In this document: positions 21,060-31,492 of the stretch, one piece after another
How the letters are laid out: the number at the start of each line of letters is the position of its first letter
How positions within the stretch are numbered: position 1 is the first letter of the stretch
Assembly: GCA_021186555.1 (NCBI GenBank)
Contig: JAJKFL010000010.1
Location: 2,571,487-2,635,486 of the forward strand
Length of the DNA stretch: 64,000 bases
Origin: Reticulitermes speratus
Lineage: Eukaryota > Arthropoda > Insecta > Blattodea > Rhinotermitidae
Reading direction: 5' to 3'
Made by a program: the position numbers and the translations under genes
Notes under the pieces: generated by a model
Databases searched by the model: none
Seen by the model: the letters and a program-made list of their open reading frames with translations, nothing else
Told to the model about the DNA's origin: nothing

Positions 21060-21240
21060 CAGCCTATTGGTCTGTGGGATACTCTCCCACCACTGTATCA
21101 AGCTACATGCTAAACGGCCCTCATCTCAACAAGAGGGCAGCCCCGCGCTGGGAAGGACCCGCCTACGTCAAACAGCCAATCACGGCACATCAGCCCGGCG
21201 CTGGCCGGTATAAATATCGGCCCAATTGTACCAACCGACA
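21060..21240 (+). promoter_or_regulatory. TATA-like sequence fused to the jockey fragment
   Basis: GC-rich DNA containing GGTATAAATATCGGCC at about 21208, followed about 25 bp later by caaccgacatg. The words ccaaccgacatga recur at about 22538. It could be a former promoter region of another element joined to the RT fragment by deletion; function is unproven. Confidence 0.35.
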
Positions 21241-22190
21241 TGATAGCACAGGGGGGACTAATCTCTCCTGTCTTGTTCAGTCTGTATGTCAATGACATGC
21301 CGGTCCCTTTCCGCCACGTCGAGCTGGCATTGTACGCGGATGACACGGCAATCATTGCCACGTTCCGCAGCCCGGCGCTGCTTGTTAGCTACCTAGAAGC
21401 ATACCTCAGTGATCTAGAGAGGTGGTTGAAGGCGTGGAGGATCGCCATCAATGTCTCCAAGAGCAATGCTATGCTCTTTGCGAAGGCGGGATGAAGGTCC
21501 TCCAAGCCTCGACCGGTGCAGTTCCTAGGGGAGCCAATCCAATGGGTAGACACAGCCCGTTATCTGGGAGTGATCCTTGATACACGGATGACCTGGTCGC
21601 CTCACATCGTCCAGGTCAAGAAGAAAGCTGCCCAACGACTGGGTCTGCTTAGCTCTCTCCTTCACAGGAGTAGCGGTCTGTCCATCAGGAACGGAGTTCT
21701 GCTGTATAAGCAGCTCATACGGCCCATGATGGACTATACGTGCCCCATTTGGAGGTCTGCTGCCTGCACCCACCTCAGAAAGCTGCAGGTTATTCAATCC
21801 AAGTGTCTTCGCATTGCTACTGGTGCACCTTGGTACATGAGTAACGTGCACATTCACGAGGATTTGGGAGTTCCTTTCTTTGCTGAACACATCACAGTTC
21901 TAACCGAGAGCTTCGACTCTAAGTTAGCTGGTGTGGGGAACCCCTTAGTCCAGCAACTCGGCAGATACTTACGCTGACCGAGGGCTGACCCAAGTCGCCT
22001 AGCACAAGCTACGGGGACAGGTCAGTAAATATGTCGAGGCCCTTAGTGGCCAAACCGACACTGAATCGTGCCTAGCACCTAAAACTAGGCGCCTTTCGAA
22101 TACCCCGACTGAGGTTTTCCGTGATTTTCCTCAGTTGTAAGGTGAATGCCAGGGTATAACAAAAAGTCGGGGCACGGCCCGCACTCCCCC
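21235..22190 (+). mobile_element. jockey-like LINE, 5'-truncated, one internal stop
   Basis: Two collinear blocks in one frame: 21240-21491 (QGGLISPVLFSLYVNDMPVP, then LALYADDTAIIATF) and 21495-21977 (LGEPIQWVDTARYLGVILDT, then NGVLLYKQLIRPMMDYTCPI). They are separated only by TGA at 21492-21494. The YADD catalytic box of reverse transcriptase is intact. The endonuclease and the N-terminal half are missing. The 3' part decays into a C-rich run near 22188. Sequence and motifs fit the jockey clade well. Confidence 0.85.
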
Positions 22191-22205
22191 CCCCCCCCCC
22201 CCCCC

Positions 22206-23000
22206 GGTAGGGCTAAATTACTCGTGTGTAGGTTTTAGATCCTTCGCGAAATTAGTTTTGGAAATGCCACTCTGGGTTCAAATCCCAGGGAGCCATCCAA
22301 CCAAAGTATTCCCCCCACTTAGAAATACTATACGCTCTTAGAGCTGTAGCTTTCGGTGTGCCAGGTCCCGACTTAATCGAGACCTTAAAATCGTTAGCGT
22401 AAGCAAAATCCTCAGCTCAGAATAAAGTCTGTTATCGAGTCCAGCAATGCGGTAAAACGCAGGAATGGCTAAACAGACCAAGGGACGTCGACTTGTGCTC
22501 GGCGCAAGTCTCCGCCCTTAGCACTTTGGTTGGTTCCAACCGACATGACTCGCTCCACGGACGCACATCGTCACACAACAAGCGACAGATTCGGCCGGTG
22601 GGACAGCTCCACTCGCCCACCTCGCGGTCGACTTCTCTGCCGGCAACCAGCGGTCATTACTCATCACTCGCTTTACTGACGTGTAGCCTACGCACGGCAA
22701 CAGCGAGCCATCTCTCGGGATATCATCGACACACCGTCGTCCCGACACAACAAGGAAGGAGAACACTGTACACCTCGCCGCCTTCCAATTGCAGCAACAA
22801 CCTCTCACTTCCCGACTCACAGATGAAGGAGAGCACGGTACACACACCGCAGCAACCTCGCCGTTTCCCGCAACAGCAGCAAGCAAATGGCAAACTAACA
22901 AACTATATATATTCATATCGAGACCCTGTATACTTGAGCAAAGAAATTTAAATAAAACGCTGGCGGTTTCAAAACCACCACAGGTCCCATCCTCAATGTT
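22206..23000. other. Unidentified repeat-like region downstream of the jockey fragment
   Basis: It follows a run of about 18 C. It contains CTGGGTTCAAATCCCAG near 22270, a T-arm/B-box-like palindrome, then GC-richer DNA with a second copy of the ccaaccgacatga word. Open frames on both strands overlap here without recognisable domains. Confidence 0.35.
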
Positions 23001-23761
23001 CAAGCAGTTGCTTACTAACACTACCACTGATTTTATGGTTAGCATGGTTACCTTGGTACTCAAAGCTACAGATGTTCCTATGGTTACCATTACTACTATG
23101 GTTACTTATGTTACCAGTGTTCATTGTTTGCTGTAGTTACGTGAATGCACCAGAAGTTCTTTGTTTTGTGGACATTTTCTATCTTCTTTACACTGTGCTT
23201 CCTGTTTTCAGCTATCATGACACTGTTACACGTAATGCAATAAACATAATATTTTATCAGAACTTTTTGTGTTGTCCACACAGTTCAACAAGTAGTCGAC
23301 AGACGGAATAGGTGTACACTGCACACGTATATCTCTGTCGGATATCCTATGCAAACCACACAGAGATAGAAATGGTGTACAAGATGTCAAGTGAAGGGAT
23401 AGCAGAAAGTAACTTAACATTATTTTCTCAATTCAGTTTATTTTAGGCGTCCCTTACAAATAAAAAAAGAGAAGGCCTTATGTGGAGACCAGGTCAGTCC
23501 ATCTGTTGGTGACCTGACATAAGCAACTAAACTGTTGTATTTTCATGAAAGTCCTTATACACATTTACAAAAAGTTGTCAAGCAAGCTTCGGTTTCATGA
23601 AAACTGGCTCAGTGGCAGTCATGCTTTACTTAAGGACATAAAGGAATTTTTACCTACACTTTCCATTCTCTTGAGATTTGTGTGAAATTTGGCATAGGAG
23701 ATACACGCAGAATGCTATTGAAGAATTGTGAGTTTCGTGAAAACAGAAACAGTCATACTTT
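23001..23761. other. Left flank of the Gypsy insertion
   Basis: AT-rich sequence. The last 100 bp (tgaaatttggcataggagat, then gtgaaaacagaaacagtcat) resemble the sequence on the far side of the insertion at 34050-34140. So the element may have landed in an older repeat. No gene was seen. Confidence 0.45.
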
Positions 23762-24477
23762 TGTTGTGCCCTCAGACAGGCCAGTAGAGAGGTGGGAAGG
23801 AATCTGTTTGGCCGAGCTTATTTTAAATGACAATCCGTTTGTAAAAATATTAAAAGTTATATTTAAAATATTAAAAGCAAAAAAAAACAAATAACAGTTA
23901 ATAATAATAAAATATTGGTAGCGTGAAGTTAATACAAAGCTTGTAGTTATTCTAACTACTTTTCTTTACAATTCTAATACACTTTATAACCCTTTATAAT
24001 TCTTTATAACTCTGGATAAACTTTATACCCTGCAGGCAGTGTTCAGACTTCGAGCAATGCAGCACTCACCAATCAGAAGACCGAAGACAAGCATGACAAA
24101 ATCGCCCAAAGGTTCTTCTAGTACAGAATCTACAAATGATTCGCTATTGGTTGTTCCCAGCCGACTCCTTCATTTACACTGAATTGTACAGTGTTTTATA
24201 TACCTCTGGTTTCCGTCGCCAACGCCCGTAATCTTTAATTCTATTGGTCACCTTTCAGTTCCTTTTCGAAAACAGTGATCTCATCTTACGTGAGATGAGT
24301 AAGACGCTAGTCTTTGAGGGACACCTCACACAGGAAGCGGTCGCTTACGTATGAACTTATCCTCCTTTCCGCTTAAACTTCTCACTCAGCATGAGTAATG
24401 AGGCTGACATCACTTTTTGTTTCATCAGCTAGGTGACCATATCCGGAATAGGGGTGTAAGGGATGTACAGCATAACA
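23762..24477 (-). repeat. 3' LTR of the Gypsy element
   Basis: 716 bp, matching the other LTR. It includes a 20-bp near-palindrome CTCATCTTACGTGAGATGAG at 24280-24299. On the minus strand the sequence just before it, GGGTGGGGGATATT, is the likely polypurine tract. Confidence 0.95.
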
Positions 24478-25032
24478 AATATCCCCCACCCAAAATGAAA
24501 ATTAGGGGTCCTTAGATCGCAATTTTCATCCAAGGAGCGTTCATTAAATTTTGTAATTGGTAAGTTAATTTTCGGCTACCTTATGCGTGGTATTAGGAAA
24601 CCAGTTGCAGCTTGTTAGGGTCCGAAACATTTGATAATGCCCTAATCTTATTCCGGCTTCCGGAATATGCTGATATACCATTTCCGTTCTCACGACTGCT
24701 TGCTCCTGCCATTGCATCAGTATGTCTGACACTGAACTTGCAGTTACATGTGTGTGCTAAATATTATTGAATTAGGTATGTACAATGTCATTCTTCTTAC
24801 AACTAAGTACAATTAAACATCAATTTGCATTCTAAGTGAAACATTGCTACATTTAAACATATAAATTCATATTGGTTACGTTACATATTGAAATCTGAGG
24901 TAGTCAGGAAGCCTGCATCCGCCATTGCCAGAAGACCTTCCTACTTCCATCAACCCAGTCCGTTGAACGCTTTCCCAGCCCGAAGTCATTGTTGTCCTTC
25001 GGCAACTCTTGGTTCCTCAGCAGGTGTCGTGG

Positions 25033-27074
25033 TTACATTTGGATTTTCCCCGGTTGTGAAAACTGTACACTCATAGACGGTGTCACTGGAACAACGCCTG
25101 GCAGGTCCCGGTTACTGGGTTCCTCCGGCGGATTGTGTTGCATTTTGTCTGACGCTGTTGTAGTGTGGCTTATGGGATTGTTGAGCAAGGCAATTTCTGC
25201 ATCGTTGTTATCTGATGTCCTTTCCTCGTAAATTCCAGATAAAATACGAGTCCGGCGTTTAGGCTGTGGCTGCGCTGATAATTGTTTAGGTCGGCGCCAC
25301 GGAAATCGGGATGCGAACTCTAAAAGAGGTCGTAGCCAGTATCTGGAGGTAAGATAGGATATAATCAGGATTAGGATAAAGATAATCCCGACTATCATCC
25401 AGTTGTTGTAACGCCTAGTGCCTTGATCTTTTTGGACATATTCCAATAGTTCTCGCAGACTTATCTCATGTTGCCTTCTCGCAGTCAAACTCCGACCCAC
25501 AAGGGTGTCGAGAGCCCGAAGTGTCCCATCTGCCTCGCCGTGGTGATCTACTACCACCTTCGCTTCATCTGGCGTCAGAAGTTCAGGTAATTCCGGCACG
25601 ACCACCTGTCCTCTTGTAAGCGTGAAATTGGTTTGACCGCTGGCGGTTGATAACAGAAGGAAGTCCTCGGAAAATACTTGGCAATTCTCTTCTTCATACA
25701 GGATTCCTGTACCCTCAAGATCTACATCAATACTTTTAGTTACACCTTTTAACTTACAAGTTTTTGTAACCTTGATTGGCGCCGGCAGACTATAAATCCA
25801 AAAATTGGGGATACCTTTCTGGTGTATCCACACTGGCTTAAAATCTTCTCTAAGAATGACCTTTTCACAGTGTTCATGTGCCAGGTCATGTTTACCGAAA
25901 TAAAGTGCTCCTGAACAAGAAGGAGTAGCCTTGTGATACAACGGAAACTCCGAATCACAAATGGTAAACATGCCTTGTTGACAATTTTGGAAATCTGCCG
26001 ATGTCAATAAGGAATAGTACTGCCTGCTCTCAGTCACTGCCATATAGACTGTATCTGGGGTAATTTGCATATACCTTTTCAAGGTAGGTTCATACACTGG
26101 TAAAGGTACTGTCTTATACAAATTCATAACCCTTTCGGATCCTCGCAGAGGTATCCGTATTATTACCCTAATCTCTGAGGCTGTAGTGTATGCGTGAACT
26201 TTTGATACCTCATAGTAAATGAACATATCCTCTAAATTAGTTCCTGCCAAAAGTGAAACATCATTTGGCAATTTCAAAGCTACTTGCTGCAAAATTTGCG
26301 ACAAGTTGTGGGGTGGTAACAATGCAGCGGATAACTTTCCTGTGGATGTTACATCTAGTCCCTGCTGAATTTTCATAAATTCCTGTTCCAATTGTAAGCA
26401 GAAAAACTCTAGTTCTCTTACAACCTGACTTACATTCATCAATTCTTGAATACGGGTTGAATATTCCTGTTCCACGTGAGTTAATGTGATGTTTAGTTTC
26501 ATTACGTCATATACAAGAGATCTTAAAGTTCTGGCCAAAGTCAATACGTCTTTTGTGTTTTGTCTTACGTCTTCATCAAACTCTTTCATGTAGGTCACTT
26601 GATTTTCTACAGAATGTACCAATGCAGTTTGCTTGTTCTTTATTTCCTCAACCGCTAAGTGCAATGTTTGTAATTCTGAATTAGTAGCTGTCCCAAATAA
26701 GAATTTCAACGCTTGACCTCCCAAGTCTAACAGTCCTCTCTTCCTTCTCGTAGTAGGAAGAAGTTTTTCTAAATCATTTAATTCTAAACTCAATTGATTC
26801 AAAACAGAGTAAACATATGTAACTTCTCGCCAATTTACGTGGTCGTTTTTCCCAAACAAACTTGAATGTGTTTTGTAAAAGTCTATTTGTCTAACAAATG
26901 TATTTATCATGTCAATCTTGGATCTGTACCACTGAAGATCCAAATTTACAATTATGTTCCAAAAGTTTCCCGTCACTAATAAATCTTGTTGGTACAAGTA
27001 AACTAGTCCTTTGTTTAAGTCGGGGATCTCCGTCTGTCCCGCGACGAAACCTGTAATATCCAAAATGTGAAATT
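25033..27074 (-). CDS. env: Env, baculovirus F-like fusion glycoprotein of the Gypsy element
   Basis: The open frame follows pol directly and has no ATG near its start: it opens after a TAA at about 27075-27077. About 676 residues are counted from the TTG at 27063. A furin-type RRKR at about 106-109 precedes a hydrophobic fusion-peptide-like segment (GLLDLGGQALKFLFG). Coiled-coil-like heptads and a cysteine-rich region follow. A single membrane span lies near 556-573, with a basic and proline-rich cytoplasmic tail. This layout is that of insect errantivirus and baculovirus F proteins. No signal peptide is in the frame, consistent with a spliced env mRNA whose 5' exon supplies start and signal. 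An AG acceptor-like site lies near 27054. Confidence 0.93.
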
Positions 27075-27082
27075 AATTTTAA

Positions 27083-30000
27083 CTAGTTATCATGGTTTCT
27101 CCTACCAGGTAATTTTCTTAATGAGTAGGGGTAAGAAGGTCCTTGATTGCTGTCAGTAGATTGTTCTTCTAAAGTAGTTTCACTTTGAGACGTATTTAGT
27201 TTGTCTGACTCTACTTCCGGTTGTTCCGGGATAACTTCTATTTCCGGATTACGTCTGTTAGTACTTCTCAGATTATATCTAGTCGTACTGTCATGTTCTG
27301 TCACAATATCGTTTTCCCTAGCTGTACGTCTTGGTATCCACGTAGGATCGTCAGTAGTGTCATTCATCTCGTCCGGTTCATCTACGTCTTCATTTTCGGT
27401 ATCCCTGTCTTCCCGAGGAAGTTCTGGAGGAACTGGTACTACTATAGGTTTTCCTAATATACACGGCAATTCCGTGATGTCGTCTGTAGTCTCTGTCTCT
27501 GTCTTTAAATACCTTGGTTTTGGTTCTGGTACTACTCTTTTGCGAACTCTCGTGTTCTGAGGAGGATTGAAACACTTTTTCATCCTATTTACATTTACTA
27601 CAACATCTTTACCAGGTTTTATCTGTATCTGGTAATTCCAATCCGAGAGTCTCTGAAGTATCCTATAAGGTCCGCGCCATCTATCGCGAAACTTTTTACT
27701 TTTACCAGGTCCAATGGCCATTTGTTTAATGTAAACATAATCTCCTACATTAAAAGTTACCAATTTAGTCTTTTTGTCATACTGTAGTTTTTGTTTCTCA
27801 CGACCAATTTTGTTATGTGTTCTAACCACCTCGTACGCCTCTTTCAGTCTCTCTGCGAGTGTACGAGTATGAACTTCAACCGTATTTCCTGCGCTGGAAT
27901 TATTCGTCTCATCGCTTATACGCGCAGTCAGATCGTCTATGACTGGCAAACGCATTTCTCGTCCATGCAGCAAATAGAATGGACTAAATTTAGTTACAGT
28001 GTGCGGCGTCGCACGTTGTACCATCAGAGCATAGTCCACGAAATCATCCCAGTTATTCCCATATTTATTCACATAATGACTCATTGTTTGATTTAACCCT
28101 GCATGAAATTTTTCAACCTTCCCTTGCATCTTTGGGTTAAAGGATGTGGAATTAATTCTTTTAATCTGTAATAACTTACAAATCTCCTGGAACATAGAGG
28201 ACATAAAATTAGTTCCTCTATCGGATGAGAGTGTCTGAGGACAACCATGTCGCGTGAACACCTGCGTAACAAGTGCTCTAGCGACAGTTTCCGTGTCCTG
28301 ACTCGGAATAGGAATAGCTTCCGGATATCGTGAAAAATGATCAATAAAGGTGAGCAGGTACCTATTTTGTCTACTAGACACGGGGTACGGCCCACAAATG
28401 TCGATGCTCGTCATTTGCATCGGCTCCGTTGTTTCAGGTAGTTCCCCTAAAGGAGCTAGAGGAGTTCTACCTCCCTTCATTTTCGCACACGAATCACATT
28501 TTTGAATATATTCTTCCACGTCCTTTCCCAATGTTGGCCAAAAGTACTTCATTTTGAGATGATTTTGTGTACGCTTAGATCCTTGATGACCCGCGAATAC
28601 TGGGTTATGGTATTGTCGAATTACTTGATTCCTTAGCGCTACTGGAACTACTATTCTTAAATTCCCTGAATCGTCTTCCCCGTTTCCATAATATAGGACT
28701 TGATCATTATCCACTAAAAACGGTAATCGCTCCCCCTGATTAAGAGCTTTTAGAATTTGCTGGCAGTATTCATCTTTGTCTTGGGCCATGGCAATAGAAT
28801 TCTTAGATAAGGAAATTTCTGCTTCCTCTTCCCCCTCCGTATCTGTACCTTCCGGTTGTGGCACGACAGCGGCGACATGACGCGACAGGACGTCCGCATT
28901 AACATGCTTCTTACCAGGTTTGTGTAAGATCTCGAAATCATACTCCGTTAACTTCAACACCCACCTGTTCAGTCTTGCGCATTGGTGGTTCTTCACAGTA
29001 ATCAACCACTTCAATGCTGCATGATCGGTAATAATTTTGAACTTCCTGCCATACAGAAAGCATCTGTGTATTCGTACTCCGAATATGACGGCCAACAATT
29101 CTTTTTCCGTCACACTATAATTAATTTCATGTTGGTTCAGTACCCTACTTGCAAAACTTAATGGCTTTTCTTTTCCTTCAAATTCCTGGCTCAAAATAGC
29201 TGAAATTGCGTAATTGGACGCATCGCAGCTTAGAATGAATGGCTTATCAAATTCCGGATGTGCTAACACAGATTCTGACGTTAAAGCTTCCTTTAAAGCG
29301 TCAAAAGAATTTTGTTGGGGTTCTGACCACTGAAATTTAGTATCTTTCCTCATTAATATGGTCAAGGGTTTGCTTAAGGCAGCAAAATCTTTAATAAAGG
29401 TTCGGTAGTATCCCGCTAAACCTAAAAATGCTCGTACGTCTCGGACGTTACGAGGCAACGGAAAATTTCTAATTGCTTTGACCTTATTCATATCAGGGGT
29501 GACTCCAGACGCACTCACGACGTGACCCAAATAAGCCACCTCGCGAGCAGCGAATGTACACTTCCCTAAATTTAATTTGAAATTTGCCTCTCGTATTCTT
29601 TCAAATACCATTTCCACTCTTTTGGCATGCTCATGGATCGTATCGGAGAAAATCAAAATATCGTCTAAATAGACGAGTGCATAAATGTCTTTCAACCCCA
29701 TTAATGTATTGTCCATAATTTTCTGAAAAGTGCTTGGCGCTCCAGCCAAACCATAGGCTAACCTTTCATACCTAAAACTCCCGAAAGGTGTAATGAAGCC
29801 CGTTTTATCTTTATGATCCGGATGGATAGGAATGTGCCAGTAAGCAGATTCAATATCCAAAAGTGTAAAATATTTACTTCCAGCCATAAGTGATAAATTA
29901 CCCTTTATATCAGGAATTGGGTACACGGGAATTTGCGTAACAGCATTCAAACCTCTGAAGTCTGTACAAAACCGATATTTAGGAGTACCATCCAAAGACT

Positions 30001-31492
30001 TTTTCTTGACCAAAATTACGGGTGCAGCCCACTCCGAAGAAGCAGGGGTAATGACGCCTCTTTGCAACATGTCGTCCAACTGTCGGCGCATTTCATCTCT
30101 CAAAGCAAACGGTACTTTATATGGATTTTTCTTTATAGGGAGCGCGTCTCCTGTCTTTATTTCATGGAAGCCCTTACTCGTGCAAGGTAGCATGCCAGAA
30201 CGATCATATTTAAACAAGTCATGATACTCACGCATGACTGGCATCAACACGTCACGCTCCGTGTTTTCCAGATGCCCTAACTTGTGCTCTATAGCACGGG
30301 TCAATTCTGCATGTGAGTTTTCCGGGTCGTCCCTGACCCTGGCCCCGCCCTTGCCTGAGGCCACTTTCATGTTTCCATAAACATGAGATTCCGCAACCGA
30401 GTCTTCCCAAGACTCTAGGGGTTCCCCATCCCCTAACTTGACATTCTTACCGATTTCCACGGTGTCAATACTGGTATTGATCACCTCAAGGATACAATAA
30501 CAGGACATCATGCCCTCTCCTCGTTCCTGAGAACGGCGTGAACTGGGGATACCTTCTGCCTCTTCCCTGATCCCAGGGGTATCAACAACGTGGTTTACCT
30601 CACCACTTTCGACCTCCTCCCTTTCAGGTAGGTCCTTCACCTTTATGAACCGCAATCCTTCCTTAACGAATACATCACTTACTACCCGGGCTATATGTAT
30701 TCCTGGATTGCCCACCTGCGCAGGTTCAACTATAATTTCACTAGGCAGTTTACCACTTATGCTCCTCACCATGCGACCCATTACAACCGCTCGAGACCTT
30801 GGAGGGAGTATGGCCAGCGCTGACGCCATTATGCTGCAAGTGTTATAAGTCCGACTATGATTGGCAGGACTGTCGGGGTTCGATTCCCCGCGAACCAGGT
30901 TCTCGGGTTTTCCCGCACCTATGTATTTCCCTGCCGTTAGTCCATTCCTTGCGGGTACTTCCGGGGTGATCATTCCCGTCAATCCCCGCCCAATACTAAC
31001 AACGGGTATCATGTCGGTGACCTGCGAGACATCGCGGTCTTGGCAATCTAGCCCTGTCAATTCATAGCGCCTCCGCCCGACGATTAGGCCACTTGAGCAA
31101 AGGTCCAACTTAGCCTCCATTAATCTCAAGAGGTCCATTCCAAAGACACCACTGAACTCTACATCCAAGGGAGTTACTAAAAATTCGTGTCGGTATACAC
31201 GATCTCCTAATCTGATCTCCATGAACTGGGTACCTATACTTTGTAGTTTGGTTCCGGTGATCCCTCGTGCGGCCACGTTGGTAGGTAGGACCTCAGCGCG
31301 ACTAACTCCTGGCTTTACGAGGCTCAGACTCGCACCTGAGTCAATTAAAAATAGGTGGGGTTGTCCGTCCACCTCTACCTCCAAGAGTAGTCCGTATCCT
31401 GAAGCTCCTACTAACCCACTTGGTTCTAATGGCTCGCCTGTGACATTGGGGTCGACTTCTGGGATCTCATCGCCGACCCACTGGTGTTTGGG
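27083..31492 (-). CDS. pol: Pol polyprotein of the Gypsy element
   Basis: An open frame of over 1430 codons expressed by -1 shift from gag; the start given is the slip site. Numbering here starts at the TTG at 31384. Aspartic protease has LIDSGAS near residue 13. A long linker follows. Reverse transcriptase spans about 430-610 with YLDDILIFS near 572. RNase H has SCDAS near 709-713. Integrase has an HHCC zinc module (about 920-960), the DDE triad near 985, 1045 and 1081 (35 residues between the last two) and a GPY module near 1228. All catalytic residues I looked for are present. It ends in TAG at 27083-27085, just before env. Confidence 0.97.
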   Translation of the reverse strand, partial: PKHQWVGDEIPEVDPNVTGEPLEPSGLVGASGYGLLLEVEVDGQPHLFLIDSGASLSLVKPGVSRAEVLPTNVAARGITGTKLQSIGTQFMEIRLGDRVYRHEFLVTPLDVEFSGVFGMDLLRLMEAKLDLCSSGLIVGRRRYELTGLDCQDRDVSQVTDMIPVVSIGRGLTGMITPEVPARNGLTAGKYIGAGKPENLVRGESNPDSPANHSRTYNTCSIMASALAILPPRSRAVVMGRMVRSISGKLPSEIIVEPAQVGNPGIHIARVVSDVFVKEGLRFIKVKDLPEREEVESGEVNHVVDTPGIREEAEGIPSSRRSQERGEGMMSCYCILEVINTSIDTVEIGKNVKLGDGEPLESWEDSVAESHVYGNMKVASGKGGARVRDDPENSHAELTRAIEHKLGHLENTERDVLMPVMREYHDLFKYDRSGMLPCTSKGFHEIKTGDALPIKKNPYKVPFALRDEMRRQLDDMLQRGVITPASSEWAAPVILVKKKSLDGTPKYRFCTDFRGLNAVTQIPVYPIPDIKGNLSLMAGSKYFTLLDIESAYWHIPIHPDHKDKTGFITPFGSFRYERLAYGLAGAPSTFQKIMDNTLMGLKDIYALVYLDDILIFSDTIHEHAKRVEMVFERIREANFKLNLGKCTFAAREVAYLGHVVSASGVTPDMNKVKAIRNFPLPRNVRDVRAFLGLAGYYRTFIKDFAALSKPLTILMRKDTKFQWSEPQQNSFDALKEALTSESVLAHPEFDKPFILSCDASNYAISAILSQEFEGKEKPLSFASRVLNQHEINYSVTEKELLAVIFGVRIHRCFLYGRKFKIITDHAALKWLITVKNHQCARLNRWVLKLTEYDFEILHKPGKKHVNADVLSRHVAAVVPQPEGTDTEGEEEAEISLSKNSIAMAQDKDEYCQQILKALNQGERLPFLVDNDQVLYYGNGEDDSGNLRIVVPVALRNQVIRQYHNPVFAGHQGSKRTQNHLKMKYFWPTLGKDVEEYIQKCDSCAKMKGGRTPLAPLGELPETTEPMQMTSIDICGPYPVSSRQNRYLLTFIDHFSRYPEAIPIPSQDTETVARALVTQVFTRHGCPQTLSSDRGTNFMSSMFQEICKLLQIKRINSTSFNPKMQGKVEKFHAGLNQTMSHYVNKYGNNWDDFVDYALMVQRATPHTVTKFSPFYLLHGREMRLPVIDDLTARISDETNNSSAGNTVEVHTRTLAERLKEAYEVVRTHNKIGREKQKLQYDKKTKLVTFNVGDYVYIKQMAIGPGKSKKFRDRWRGPYRILQRLSDWNYQIQIKPGKDVVVNVNRMKKCFNPPQNTRVRKRVVPEPKPRYLKTETETTDDITELPCILGKPIVVPVPPELPREDRDTENEDVDEPDEMNDTTDDPTWIPRRTARENDIVTEHDSTTRYNLRSTNRRNPEIEVIPEQPEVESDKLNTSQSETTLEEQSTDSNQGPSYPYSLRKLPGRRNHDN

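Noticed and set aside
22493-23136. Overlapping frames of 152, 190 and 115 residues on both strands
   Set aside because: They overlap each other in a repeat-like GC-richer stretch and show no domain; no splice or homology evidence supports a gene.
27201-27560. Plus-strand frames inside the Gypsy pol region
   Set aside because: They are antisense shadows of the pol C-terminus.
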